Source of the DNA: Amycolatopsis sp. NBC_01488 | Lineage (GTDB): Bacteria; Actinomycetota; Actinomycetes; Mycobacteriales; Pseudonocardiaceae | Direction of reading: 5' to 3' | Assembly: GCF_036227105.1 (NCBI RefSeq) | Contig: NZ_CP109434.1 | Coordinates: 8,156,501 to 8,220,500, forward strand | Length of the DNA: 64,000 bases | Position numbers and translations under genes: made by a program | The notes under the pieces: model-generated | What the model was told of the DNA's origin: nothing | What the model saw: only the letters and a program-made list of their open reading frames with translations | Databases searched by the model: none | In this document: piece by piece, positions 23,683-31,941 of the stretch | Position numbering within the stretch: position 1 is the stretch's first letter | Layout: the number at the start of each line of letters is the position of its first letter

Positions 23683-23993
23683 CTGTTCGGAAAGGTGGTC
23701 CTGGTCGTCGGGGCCGGTTCGGGGTCGGCGCGGACGCGGCGCGGGTGTTCGCCGCGGACGGCGCGTCGGTGATGCTGGTGGCCCGCACCGAAGCACCCTT
23801 GGCCGAGCTGGCTGCGGAACTTTCGGATTTCGATGTCGCCCACACGACCGGCGATGTCTCGTCGGCGTCCGATGTGGACGCGTTCGTGGCGGCGACGGTC
23901 GCGCGGTTCGGCCGGCTCGACGGCGCGTTCAACAACGCGGCGATGGGCGGCGCCGGGCGGCTCGACTCGGTCTCCGAGGCGGACTTCGACCGG
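23683..23993 (+). pseudogene. Truncated and frameshifted short-chain dehydrogenase
   Basis: The fragment starts LFGKVVLVVGAGSG, the SDR cofactor motif. A single-base deletion right after it shifts the frame (GAGSG is followed by SARTRR instead of IGADAARVF). The second frame then reads ARVFAADGASVMLVARTEAP, DVSSASDVDAFVAATVARFG, and GAFNNAAMGGAG (the NNAG-type motif). It ends after SEADFDR, before the catalytic Ser-Tyr-Lys. About two thirds of the enzyme, including the active site, is lost at the border with the convergent LLM gene. Confidence 0.75.
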
Positions 23994-24022
23994 CGGGGCG
24001 GCCGCGGCCGCCCCACCGAACG

Positions 24023-25183
24023 TCAGGCCAGGTCGGGGATCAGCTCGCCGATCAGGCGGATGCTCTTCAGCACCTTCTCGTGCGGGATGCCGCCGATCTG
24101 CTGCAGGCACATCATCCGGTCGATGCCCAGGTCGGCGTACGCGCGCAGCTTCTTGCGGCACGTCTCGGGGCTGCCGACGATCAGCGAGTCCTGCGCGCTC
24201 AGCACTTCGAAGACCTCGTCGTCCGGCACCTGCTCGCCCTGGAGGATCCGGGCGATCAGCAGGTTCGCCTCCGACGGCACGTTCGCCGCCTCGCCGCGCA
24301 GGAAGTCGCCCGTGAGGCCGGGCGACTTCACCAGCTCCTCGTTGCGGGCGTTGGCGCGCACGAACTCCGTCGCCGCCTCGAAGAACGTCAACGCCGTCAC
24401 CGTGTACCAGGCCGCGGCCGCCGCCGCGCCGTTGCGCATCGCTTCCTCGTCGGTGTCCGCGCAGTGGACGAACGTGAAGAATCCGACCTGGTCGTTGACG
24501 AACGCCCCGACGGGCGACGTGCACTGCGCGGCCGCCGCGCGGTACAGGCCGACCAGGCGGCCGGCGCGTTCCAGCGACTCCCACATCGTCGTGCCCAGCA
24601 CGCCGACGCCGCGGCGGCCGGCCTCCTCGAACGACGCCGGGCTCGCCGCCGCCTGCCAGAGCGGCGGGTGCGGCCGCTGCAGCGGCTTCGGCCCGATCCC
24701 GGCGCCGTCGACGCGGTAGGCGTCGCTCTCGTAGGAGAAGCGTTCGGACGTCCACATCTTCGGCACCATCTCGAACGCCTGCTGCGTCTGCGCGCGGGCG
24801 TCGTCCGGCTCGATGCCGAACAGGCGCCACTCCGGGATCGTCGAGCGGGTCAAGCCGAGCTCCACCCGGCCGCCGCTGAGGTGGTCGAGCGTCGCCGCCC
24901 GCTCGGCGACGCGGATCGGGTGGTTGAACTTCCCCGGCGCGAGCACCGCGGAGTGGCCGAGCCGGATCCGGCTGGTGCGCTGCGAAAGCGCCGCCAGCAT
25001 CAGCTCGGGCGCGGACGACAGGCTGAACTCCCCCGCGCCGTGGTGCTCGACCTGCCACCAGCACCCGTAACCCAGCTCGTCGGCGAGGACGGCCTGGTCG
25101 ATGGCCTGCCGGAACCGCAGCTGTTCGTGCCCTTCGGGCCAGGGCCGCGGGTTCTGGATCTCGTTGAACAGGTCGATCTTCAT
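24023..25183 (-). CDS. LLM-class flavin-dependent oxidoreductase
   Basis: A 386-residue luciferase-like monooxygenase with a TIM barrel using FMN or F420. Landmarks are MKIDLFNEIQNP, ELGYGCWWQVEHHGAGEFS, TSRIRLGHSAVLAPGKFNHP, ERAATLDHLSGGRVELGLTR, RPHPPLWQAA, and the C-terminal IVGSPETCRKKLRAYADLGI. The internal order suits the bacterial-luciferase-type (FMN) subgroup, which oxidises long-chain or aromatic substrates. I chose the ATG at 25183. It ends abutting the truncated SDR. The substrate cannot be told. Confidence 0.83.
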   Translation of the reverse strand: MKIDLFNEIQNPRPWPEGHEQLRFRQAIDQAVLADELGYGCWWQVEHHGAGEFSLSSAPELMLAALSQRTSRIRLGHSAVLAPGKFNHPIRVAERAATLDHLSGGRVELGLTRSTIPEWRLFGIEPDDARAQTQQAFEMVPKMWTSERFSYESDAYRVDGAGIGPKPLQRPHPPLWQAAASPASFEEAGRRGVGVLGTTMWESLERAGRLVGLYRAAAAQCTSPVGAFVNDQVGFFTFVHCADTDEEAMRNGAAAAAAWYTVTALTFFEAATEFVRANARNEELVKSPGLTGDFLRGEAANVPSEANLLIARILQGEQVPDDEVFEVLSAQDSLIVGSPETCRKKLRAYADLGIDRMMCLQQIGGIPHEKVLKSIRLIGELIPDLA

Positions 25184-25414
25184 CCACGGCCTCCGCGTCG
25201 TCGGGGTCACCGAGAAGTCAGTCCCCGAGAGCGAGGACGTCGTTACCGAAGGTCGCCCGGACGGAGCAGCATCGCCTCAGACACCGCCCGCGTCCGCGCG
25301 ACATGGCCCTCGCCGGCTGAGACGCCGGTCACGTCCGCGTGGCTCACCGCGCCGGGCAGCCGTCGGCCTGCCATCCTGTGCCGCGTCGGGAAAGACAGGC
25401 GGACGGAGGCACCC

Positions 25415-25681
25415 GTGGGCGTCATCAGCTGGATCGTGCTCGGGCTCATCGCGGGGATCATCGCGAAGGCCCTCATGCCGGGCAAGGACCCGGGTGGCTG
25501 CATCATCACGATCCTGCTCGGGATCGGCGGCGCGTTCGTCGGCGGCTGGGTCGGCAAGACCCTGTTCCACACCGACCTCGGCACCTTCTTCGACCTCCGC
25601 ACGTGGGGCCTCGCGGTCCTCGGTGCGCTGATCATCCTGGTGATCTACCGGATGGCCTTCGGCCGCAGCCGCCGCGACTGA
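25415..25681 (+). CDS. GlsB/YeaQ/YmgE-family membrane protein
   Basis: An 88-residue integral membrane protein of the transglycosylase-associated family. There are three hydrophobic helices (ISWIVLGLIAGIIAKALMPG, CIITILLGIGGAFVGGWVG, LAVLGALIILVIYRMAF) separated by short loops rich in Gly, typical of the family. Despite its name the family is not enzymatic; it is linked to envelope stress. The GTG start is preceded by GGACGGAGG. The gene stands alone before the STAS gene. Confidence 0.85.
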   Translation: MGVISWIVLGLIAGIIAKALMPGKDPGGCIITILLGIGGAFVGGWVGKTLFHTDLGTFFDLRTWGLAVLGALIILVIYRMAFGRSRRD

Positions 25682-25759
25682 CGTCCCTGGCCGAGGTGCC
25701 CGGCATGCAGGTCGTGGCCTGCTGGCCTTCAGCATTCCCCCGCCCGGAGGCGATCAGCC

Positions 25760-26107
25760 ATGACGATCCCGTTCTCCACTTCCACCGCCTCGACCGGGAA
25801 AGGACCGTTGCTGACCGTCCGCGGCGAGCTCGACGTGGCCACCGCGTCGCAGCTCCGCACCCGGATCGGGGAGCTGACGCTGACCGCCGGGCAGCTGCTG
25901 GTCGTGGACCTGGAAGCGGTGACCTTCTGCGACTCCAGCGGGATTTCCGCGCTCATCGCGGCGCGGAACGTGGCCGAGGCGGCGGAGGCGAAGGTCGCGC
26001 TCGTGGCCGTGCCCGCCCGGCTCTCGCGGACCTTCGCGCTGACCGGGCTGGCGGACTTCTTCCCGACCTTCCCGACAGCCGAGGACGCCGTGGCCGCCCA
26101 CGGCTGA
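25760..26107 (+). CDS. STAS-domain anti-sigma factor antagonist
   Basis: A 115-residue single STAS domain. The beta strand LLTVRGELDVATASQLRTRI is followed by VDLEAVTFCDSSGISALIAA, where the serine of the DSSG motif is the usual phosphorylation site. C-terminal VAVPARLSRTFALTGL completes the fold. Such proteins bind an anti-sigma kinase when dephosphorylated, releasing a sigma factor. No kinase or SigB-type sigma gene is nearby, so its partner lies elsewhere. A second, less canonical STAS protein is encoded at 35286. Confidence 0.85.
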   Translation: MTIPFSTSTASTGKGPLLTVRGELDVATASQLRTRIGELTLTAGQLLVVDLEAVTFCDSSGISALIAARNVAEAAEAKVALVAVPARLSRTFALTGLADFFPTFPTAEDAVAAHG

Positions 26108-26123
26108 AAGCTCTCCCGGCGCG

Positions 26124-26726
26124 TCAGAGGCAGGGCGGCCGGTAGCCGTCGACGCGCAGGCCGCGGAACTCGAGCGTGTTGGGTGTCTTGCCGACGAAGA
26201 CCAGGCCGCGGGCCTCGGTGAGCGCCGAAGCGAACGAGTACGCAGGCGTGCCGAGTTCGGGCAGCGAAGTCCAAGCGCGGGGCTCGAAGCTGAAGAACTT
26301 CGTGACGACCTTCCCGCGCGTCGACGGCACCAGCGTGAGCCACTTGTCGCCGCCGCTCCAGTGCGAGGCCGGGCGCAGCTGGACGTAGAGGTCGTCGGTC
26401 GCGCGGTAGGTCAGCCAGAACCCGGCCGAGTGCGAGAGATCGGCCTGGGCCTCGAACCGGTTGCCGAGCCAGACGACGACCACGTGCCACTCGGCGTCGA
26501 GGAACGTCACCTTCGCCGCGTACCGGTGACCTTCGGGGACGAGCAGGCTCCCGGTGGGCGGGACGGTGCTGCCCTCACCGCCGGCGAGCCACTGCTGCAG
26601 CCGGTCGATCGACGGCGTCGCGCACTCGCAGGCAGGCCGCGGCGACGCGTTCGCGGGTGGGCTGACCAGGGAAAACACGAGGAAGGTTGCGAAGATCGCG
26701 AGCGTCCGGGCAAAGGCGAGGCGCAT
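26124..26726 (-). CDS. Exported protein of unknown function
   Basis: A 200-residue protein with a hydrophobic N-terminus (ARTLAIFATFLVFSLVSPPA) and cleavage near ANA-SPR. The mature chain has three cysteines (ACECATP near the start and PPCL at the end) and a beta-rich pattern (HWSGGDKWLTLVPS, FFSFEPRAWTSL). No family is recognised. It diverges from the small Cys peptide gene at 26828 across about 100 bp. Confidence 0.65.
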   Translation of the reverse strand: MRLAFARTLAIFATFLVFSLVSPPANASPRPACECATPSIDRLQQWLAGGEGSTVPPTGSLLVPEGHRYAAKVTFLDAEWHVVVVWLGNRFEAQADLSHSAGFWLTYRATDDLYVQLRPASHWSGGDKWLTLVPSTRGKVVTKFFSFEPRAWTSLPELGTPAYSFASALTEARGLVFVGKTPNTLEFRGLRVDGYRPPCL

Positions 26727-26827
26727 GCGGGGAAGCTACCAGAAGCGGTGTGCTCCGCGTCACGGAATGCGCGTCGATCTTGGGCGCTACAGAGGGGTAG
26801 GAACCGTTCGAATCCCCAGGGAGGGCC

Positions 26828-26959
26828 ATGTCCGCCACCACCACGCCGCAGGAAGCGTCCACCACCCCGGTGGTGCCCGCGCTCGACGATTTCGACTTCG
26901 AGCTCACCGACGGCGCGGCCTGCCGCATCGACGACCCGGACTGCGAAGCCTGCCAGTGA
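26828..26959 (+). CDS. 43-aa acidic Cys-containing peptide, possibly a RiPP-like precursor
   Basis: An ATG with GGAGGG just upstream encodes 43 residues: a Ser/Thr/Pro-rich front (SATTTPQEASTTPVVPA), an acidic aromatic segment LDDFDFELTDG, and a tail with three cysteines (AACRIDDPDCEACQ). A leader-like acidic stretch followed by a short Cys-bearing tail is the shape of ribosomal peptide precursors, but no modifying enzyme gene is adjacent. It may instead be a small metal-binding protein using CEAC. It has its own terminator hairpin 7 bp after the stop, so it is a monocistronic unit. The gene call is fairly safe; the function is open. Confidence 0.55.
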   Translation: MSATTTPQEASTTPVVPALDDFDFELTDGAACRIDDPDCEACQ

Positions 26960-26965
26960 GCCCCT

Positions 26966-26992
26966 GGCCCCGGTGCGCTCCGTACCGGGGCC
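26966..26992 (+). terminator. Hairpin after the Cys peptide gene
   Basis: GGCCCCGGT and ACCGGGGCC form a perfect 9-bp stem with a 9-nt loop starting 7 bp after the TGA of the peptide gene. It supports the reality of that small gene. Confidence 0.65.
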
Positions 26993-27108
26993 GGGCCTTC
27001 GCGGCGACGCGCGATTCCGCGGCGTCCTCGACGCCGGGAAACGAATTCCGGGCACGAAACGGCCGCAGCCGGAAACGCTCCGGCTGCGGTCGCAGGCCAG
27101 TTCGCCCC

Positions 27109-27321
27109 TTAGTTGTAACCCATTTCGTCGGGGGACACGCCGTTGTAGCCCATTTCGCCGGGCGAAGCGGTGTTGTAGCCCATTTCGCCGGGACTGACCG
27201 GCACCGGGGCCACGCTCTGGCCACCGGCGACGCTCGCCGCGGAAGTGCCGAGGATACCCATCGCGACGATGTTCAACACGGCCGCGGCACCGATCACGAC
27301 CGTCTGGTGAACCCGCATCAT
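27109..27321 (-). CDS. Exported 70-aa peptide with three C-terminal SPxEMGYN repeats
   Basis: Begins MMRVHQ after GGAGGA, followed by a hydrophobic segment (VVIGAAAVLNIVAMGILG) with probable cleavage near ASA/AGG. The last 30 residues are three 10-residue units: PVSPGEMGYN, TASPGEMGYN and GVSPDEMGYN, the protein ending on the last Asn. The exact period and the conserved Pro-x-Glu-Met-Gly-Tyr-Asn suggest either a short secreted signal released as oligopeptides or a surface-binding repeat. It is transcribed away from the large LAL regulator at 27575, so the two may be functionally linked. I do not recognise the family. The start could be the second ATG (27318). Confidence 0.65.
   Translation of the reverse strand: MMRVHQTVVIGAAAVLNIVAMGILGTSAASVAGGQSVAPVPVSPGEMGYNTASPGEMGYNGVSPDEMGYN
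27112..27201 (-). repeat. Three 30-bp tandem coding repeats
   Basis: Units at 27172-27201, 27142-27171 and 27112-27141 encode the SPxEMGYN decapeptides. The DNA is well conserved around the TTGTAGCCCATTTCG core on the plus strand, so the duplication is fairly recent or under selection. Confidence 0.75.
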
Positions 27322-27390
27322 TCCTCCGGGTTGGTCACTCGTACGTGACTGACTTTTCGGGCTTGGCGGACGATGGCAGAGCCGGGGGAA

Positions 27391-27426
27391 CCGTTGGCCA
27401 ATGGCCGGTGAATGGCCAGCCAACGG
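27391..27426. promoter_or_regulatory. Inverted repeat in the divergent region upstream of the LAL regulator
   Basis: CCGTTGGC (27391-27398) and GCCAACGG (27419-27426) form a perfect 8-bp dyad with a 20-bp centre. It lies between the repeat-peptide gene and the LAL regulator gene and could be a regulator site for both. Confidence 0.4.
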
Positions 27427-27539
27427 CAGACGGCGGAATCACGCCGAAACGGCGAATGCGAACACCGACCCAATTCGATGTTTCCGGCGCGGGACGCGCG
27501 GGTGACCGAACCGCTGGTCGGTCAACTCTCGTACATCTC

Positions 27540-27568
27540 TTGTTCAACTCTTGTTTTCCTTCTATTAT
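27540..27568 (+). promoter_or_regulatory. Promoter of the LAL regulator gene, probably leaderless
   Basis: TTGTTC (27540-27545) and TATTAT (27563-27568) are 17 bp apart. The -10 box ends 6 bp before the ATG at 27575, and no Shine-Dalgarno sequence is present, so the transcript probably starts on or beside the ATG. The segment is clearly AT-richer than its surroundings. Confidence 0.5.
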
Positions 27569-27574
27569 CTCGGT

Positions 27575-30391
27575 ATGCGACCGCTCACGGACAGTGCCGA
27601 GCTGCTGGTCGGCCGGGACGGTGAGCTGTCCCGGCTGGCGGGCTGGGTCCGTGACGTCGCCGACGGCCGCGGCAGCGCCGTGCTCGTGGACGGCGAGCCG
27701 GGGATCGGCAAGTCCGCGCTGGTCCGGGCCGCGTGCGTGACCGCTCTCGGTGCGGGCTGCCAGGTGTACTGGGGCGCCGGCGACGAGCTCGGCCAGGCCC
27801 TGCCCCTGCTGCCCCTGCTCGACGCGCTGCGGATCTCCGCGGCCGCACCGGATCCCCGGCGCGCGGCCATCGCCGGGATGCTGCGCGGGGAGGCCACCGC
27901 GGCCAAGAGCGCCGACCTCGCCGTCGCGGCCGCCGAGCAGCTGCTGGCCCTGGTGGAGGAGCTCTGCCACGCCGGACCGGCGGTGCTGGTCGTCGACGAG
28001 CTGCAGTGGGCCGACCGGACGACGGTGGCGGTGTGGAGCCGCCTGGCGCGGTCGGTGCGGCAGCTGCCGCTGCTCCTGATCGGCGTCATGCGCCCGATCC
28101 CCCGCCGCGACGACCTGCGGGTGCTGCGCCGGATCATCGAGCCCGCCGTACGGCTGCGGGTGGGCAGGCTGCCCGACGCGGCGGTGCTCGACCTCGTGGC
28201 GACGCTGGCGGGCGGCAAGCCGGGCGACCGACTGGCGGAGCTCGCCGACGGCGCGGCCGGGAACCCGCTGTACCTCACCGAACTGCTCGGCGCGCTGACC
28301 CGCGGTGCCTGCCTGGCCGTCGACGAGGCGGGCATCGCCGAGCTGACCGGCGGCCCCGCGCCGGACTCCCTGCCGGAGGCCATCGCGGACCGCCTGGGCT
28401 TCCTGTCCGAGGCGGCGCGGACCGTGCTCCGGGCGGCGGCGCTGCTCGGCGTCGGCTTCTCGGTCGCGGATCTCGTGACCGTGACGAGCTCCCCGCTGGC
28501 CGGCCTGCTGCCCGCGCTCGACGAGGCGCGGGCCGCGGGCGTGCTGGCCGAGGCGGGCGACGACCTGGCGTTCCGGCACCCGCTGATCCGCAAGGCCCTC
28601 TACGACGAGCTGCCGGCGTCCGTCCGCGTGGCCTGGCACCGCACCGCCGCGGAGGCACTGGCCGAGGCTGGCGCGCCGGTCGAACGGGTGGCCCGGCAGC
28701 TGCTGCCCACGCTGTCCACAAAGGACAGTCCGGAGCGGGTGCCGTCCTGGGTGGTGCACTGGCTGCTCGACGCCGCCGCGCCGCTGACCGGTCAGGCGCC
28801 GGCGGTCGCGGTCACGCTGCTGCGCCGCGCGGTGCGGGACGCGCCGTCCGGCGACGCCGCGAAGGGCGTGCTCGCCGGCCGGCTGGCCGACGCGCTGTAC
28901 CGCGTCGGCGATTTCGCCGAAGCCGAGCGGGTCGCCTGCCGGGCCCTGCCGCGGGCCACCGACCCCGGCCTGCTCGTCGACCTGCACACGACGGCCACGC
29001 AGTGCCGCGCGATGACCGGCCGGTCCGCCGAGTCGCTCGCCGCGCTGGCGGAGGCGGTGGCCACGCCGGGCCTGCACGCCCGGCACCGCGCCCGGCTGCT
29101 GGTGCTCACCGCGCGCACGCACCGGGACCTCGGCGAGGTCGACACGGCCGCCCGCGTCGCCACGGCGGCGCTGGCCGAAGCCGGCGAAGACCGCTGGGCC
29201 ACCGGGTGGGCGCTGCACGTGCTGAGCCTCGTCGCGATGATGCGGGGCGAGTGGACCGAGGCGCTGCCGCGGTTCGACCGCGCGATGGCCATCGCACAGG
29301 GCGATCCCGCGCTGCTCGACCTCGCGCTGCTGCTGCGCATCAACCAGGCCGTCACGCTGGGCGCGCTCGACCGCTACCCGGAGGCGCTCACCGCCGCGGG
29401 CCGGGCCCGCGAACTGGCCGACCGCACGGGCAGCGTGGTGCGGCTGACCCAGACCCAGAGCGCGCTCGGGCAGCTGCTGCTGGGCAGTGGCCGGTGGGAC
29501 GACGCGCTGGCCGAGGTCGACGTCGTGCCCGACGACCTCAAGGACCCGAGCGTGGCCTGCTGCGACCACGGCGTCGCGGCGATCATCCACTTCCACCGCG
29601 GCGAGGCCTCGGCGGCGCGCCGGCACCTCGACGTCGCGGCGCCGTACTCGGAGCGCATCGGCGGCCGGGTGGTCGAGTCGCTGGCGCGGGCCCGCGGTCT
29701 CGCCCTCGAGCTGGCCGGCGCGCCGGACCGGGCACTGGCCGCGCTGACCGCGGGCCTGACCGGCGAAGACGAAGGCGAAGACCTGCTCGGCGACGCCGCC
29801 CGCCTGGCCGTGGACATCGGCGACGCGGCGACCGCGGCCGAAATCCGGTCCCGGGCCGCGGCGCTCGCCGCGGCGTCACCCGTCCCGCACCGCAGCGCGC
29901 TGGCTTTGTACTGCGACGGCCTGGTCTCCCGCGACGCGGCGACGCTGCTGCGCGCGGCCGACGGCTACCTCGACGCGGGCCGCCCGCTCCCCCGCGCCCG
30001 GGCCCTGGAGGCGGCCGCGATCGCGTTCGCCGAAGCGGACGACCGCGGCTCGGCGAGGGCGGCGTTCACCCGCGCGCTGGACCAGTACACGGACCTGGGC
30101 GCGCAGTGGGACGTGGCCAGACTGCGCGCGCGGTTCCGGGTGTTCGGGATCCGGCGCGGCCCGACGGCGAAGCACCGCCAGGCCACGCACGGCTGGGACA
30201 GCCTGACCCCGACCGAAGGCAAGATCGCCGCGCTGGTCGTCGAAGGCCTGTCGAACCCCCAGATCGCGGCCCGGCTGTACCTGTCCCCGCGCACGGTCGG
30301 CACGCACGTGTCGCACATCCTGACCAAGCTCGGGGTGCACTCGCGCATCGACATCGCCCGGGAGGCGAGCCGCCACCTCGAGTCGGGCTAG
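27575..30391 (+). CDS. LAL-type (large ATP-binding LuxR family) transcriptional activator
   Basis: A 938-residue regulator. The N-terminal AAA/NACHT-like ATPase has Walker A DGEPGIGKSALV (about residues 38-50) and Walker B AVLVVDELQWAD. The middle is a long alpha-helical, TPR-like region. The C-terminus (about residues 870-935) is a LuxR helix-turn-helix: LTPTEGKIAALVVEGLSNPQ, LYLSPRTVGTHVSHILTKLG. Such activators control antibiotic clusters, carbohydrate or sterol genes in response to ligand and ATP. I chose the ATG at 27575 because of the leaderless promoter. The target is unknown; the divergent repeat peptide is the nearest candidate. Confidence 0.85.
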   Translation: MRPLTDSAELLVGRDGELSRLAGWVRDVADGRGSAVLVDGEPGIGKSALVRAACVTALGAGCQVYWGAGDELGQALPLLPLLDALRISAAAPDPRRAAIAGMLRGEATAAKSADLAVAAAEQLLALVEELCHAGPAVLVVDELQWADRTTVAVWSRLARSVRQLPLLLIGVMRPIPRRDDLRVLRRIIEPAVRLRVGRLPDAAVLDLVATLAGGKPGDRLAELADGAAGNPLYLTELLGALTRGACLAVDEAGIAELTGGPAPDSLPEAIADRLGFLSEAARTVLRAAALLGVGFSVADLVTVTSSPLAGLLPALDEARAAGVLAEAGDDLAFRHPLIRKALYDELPASVRVAWHRTAAEALAEAGAPVERVARQLLPTLSTKDSPERVPSWVVHWLLDAAAPLTGQAPAVAVTLLRRAVRDAPSGDAAKGVLAGRLADALYRVGDFAEAERVACRALPRATDPGLLVDLHTTATQCRAMTGRSAESLAALAEAVATPGLHARHRARLLVLTARTHRDLGEVDTAARVATAALAEAGEDRWATGWALHVLSLVAMMRGEWTEALPRFDRAMAIAQGDPALLDLALLLRINQAVTLGALDRYPEALTAAGRARELADRTGSVVRLTQTQSALGQLLLGSGRWDDALAEVDVVPDDLKDPSVACCDHGVAAIIHFHRGEASAARRHLDVAAPYSERIGGRVVESLARARGLALELAGAPDRALAALTAGLTGEDEGEDLLGDAARLAVDIGDAATAAEIRSRAAALAAASPVPHRSALALYCDGLVSRDAATLLRAADGYLDAGRPLPRARALEAAAIAFAEADDRGSARAAFTRALDQYTDLGAQWDVARLRARFRVFGIRRGPTAKHRQATHGWDSLTPTEGKIAALVVEGLSNPQIAARLYLSPRTVGTHVSHILTKLGVHSRIDIAREASRHLESG

Positions 30392-30939
30392 CGGTTTCCG
30401 GAGTGCCGGATCCGGCTCCACACCGGGACGGCGTACCACCACAACGCGAACCACCCCGTCGCGCCGCCGGTGAACCACGCCGCGACCGACGCACCCAGCG
30501 TGACGCTGAGGATCAGCAGCAGCGCCGAGCTGATCGAGAGCATCAACAGGGTCAGGCCGAACAACGCGAACCGGCTGGACGCCTGCACGAGCTGCCGCTT
30601 GAGCCGTCGCTGGAAGACCAGGCGGTGGAAGGCGGCTGGGGCGATCAGCAACGCCGTCGCGGCGGCACCGAGCACCAGCGAGCTGACGTAGACGCGCCGT
30701 TCGAAGTCGGTCAGCGTCGCGAACCGCGGGGTGAAGGCGACGGTCAGCAGGAATGCGAGCAGCAACTGCACCCCGGTCTGTGCCACCCGCACCTCCTGCA
30801 GGATCTCCGCGTAGTTGCGGTCCAGTCGCTGCGTGGGGGTTTCCCGCCGGGCCGCGAAGTTCCACTCGTCGTGGGCATCCGGCGGCTCGAGCGGGTGCGG
30901 GTGGTCCGGGCAGGTCGGTTCGATCCCGTTCGCGTTCAT
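30388..30939 (-). CDS. DUF6328-family membrane protein
   Basis: A 183-residue protein with a hydrophilic N-terminus (residues 1-45) containing RETPTQRLDRNYAEILQEVR, the family signature. Four hydrophobic helices follow (TGVQLLLAFLLTVAFT, VYVSSLVLGAAATALLIAPA, FALFGLTLLMLSISSALLLI and GWFALWWYAVPVW). The role is unknown; homologues are widespread in Actinobacteria. It is convergent with the LAL gene, the two stops sharing CTAG. Confidence 0.78.
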   Translation of the reverse strand: MNANGIEPTCPDHPHPLEPPDAHDEWNFAARRETPTQRLDRNYAEILQEVRVAQTGVQLLLAFLLTVAFTPRFATLTDFERRVYVSSLVLGAAATALLIAPAAFHRLVFQRRLKRQLVQASSRFALFGLTLLMLSISSALLLILSVTLGASVAAWFTGGATGWFALWWYAVPVWSRIRHSGNR

Positions 30940-31005
30940 GCTTCCCACGGTGCCGGGCGAAGTGGATCGAGACATCGGTCGGCCGACGGATCCCGGAAGC
31001 GTTCG

Positions 31006-31860
31006 TCACTCCCGGTAGCCGGCCCAGGCGACCTGGACGAAGCTGCGGACCAGCGGGCTGTGGCCGGTCTTCGGCCACGCGACGACGAGGTCGCTCGGCG
31101 GCCGGTCCGCGAGCGGGACGACGGTCAGGCCGGCCGGCCGGGGCTGGTCGACCGGGGCGAGCGCCGTGGTTCCGTTCCACAGCACGGCCTGCAGGCATTC
31201 CTGGACGGTCCGCAGCACCGGCGCGGCGTCCTCCGGCGCGCCGGCGGTCCAGTAGGCGGTCCACCCGGGATCGGTCCCGTCGGGCAGCCGCACCCACCGG
31301 CGTCCGGCCAGCTCGGCCACCCGCACCGAATCGCGGCGGGCGAGCGGGTCGTCGTCGCGCACCACCACCCCGACCGGCACCGAACGCAGCACCTGCGTGC
31401 CGATTCCCTTGCTGTCGAACGGAGTTCGCGTCAGCGCGACGTCGACCAGGCCGGCGCGCAGGCCGGCCGTCGGGTCGCCGAGATCGGCTTCGTGGACCCG
31501 GACGCCGACGTGCGGGTGACGCTCCCGGAAGAGCGGGACCAGCCGGCCGGCGACGTGCTCGGCGGCGTCGGCCAGGGTGCCGACCGTCAGGGTCGCCGCG
31601 CCGGCCGCGGCGGTCACCCGGCCGCGGATCCGGTCGGCCTGCTTCAGCAGCGCGTCCGCTTCGCCGTAGAGCGCGGTGCCGGCGGGCGTGAGCGTGACGC
31701 CCTTGGGGGTGCGCTCGAACAAGGCGGCGCCGAGCTCGTCCTCCAGCTGCCGGATGGCCCGGCTGAGCGGCGGCTGCGTCATGTGCAGGCGGCTCGCGGC
31801 CCGGCCGACGTGCCGCTCGTCGGCCACCGCGACGAAGTACCGGAGCGCGCGCAGGTCCAC
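31006..31860 (-). CDS. LysR family transcriptional regulator
   Basis: A 284-residue regulator with the LysR helix-turn-helix at residues 1-60 (LRALRYFVAVADERHVGRAA, MTQPPLSRAIRQLEDELGAA) and the periplasmic-binding-protein-like effector domain (residues 90-284). The GTG start at 31860 is only 8 bp from a perfect dyad with LysR spacing (ATAC-N7-GTAT). It diverges from a decarboxylase-like gene, the classic LysR arrangement, so it should activate that gene in response to the pathway substrate. Confidence 0.85.
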   Translation of the reverse strand: MDLRALRYFVAVADERHVGRAASRLHMTQPPLSRAIRQLEDELGAALFERTPKGVTLTPAGTALYGEADALLKQADRIRGRVTAAAGAATLTVGTLADAAEHVAGRLVPLFRERHPHVGVRVHEADLGDPTAGLRAGLVDVALTRTPFDSKGIGTQVLRSVPVGVVVRDDDPLARRDSVRVAELAGRRWVRLPDGTDPGWTAYWTAGAPEDAAPVLRTVQECLQAVLWNGTTALAPVDQPRPAGLTVVPLADRPPSDLVVAWPKTGHSPLVRSFVQVAWAGYRE

Positions 31861-31867
31861 CGCGACA

Positions 31868-31886
31868 CGATACCCGTGCGGTATCG
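31868..31886. promoter_or_regulatory. LysR-type operator
   Basis: CGATACC (31868-31874) and GGTATCG (31880-31886) are a perfect 7-bp dyad with a 5-bp spacer. It contains the ATAC-N7-GTAT form of the T-N11-A LysR box and lies between the divergent LysR and decarboxylase-like genes. Confidence 0.7.
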
Positions 31887-31941
31887 GGTGGACGCAGCCG
31901 GACTTGGACGCGGCCCGCCCCGGCGGAGAACGATCTCCGGT

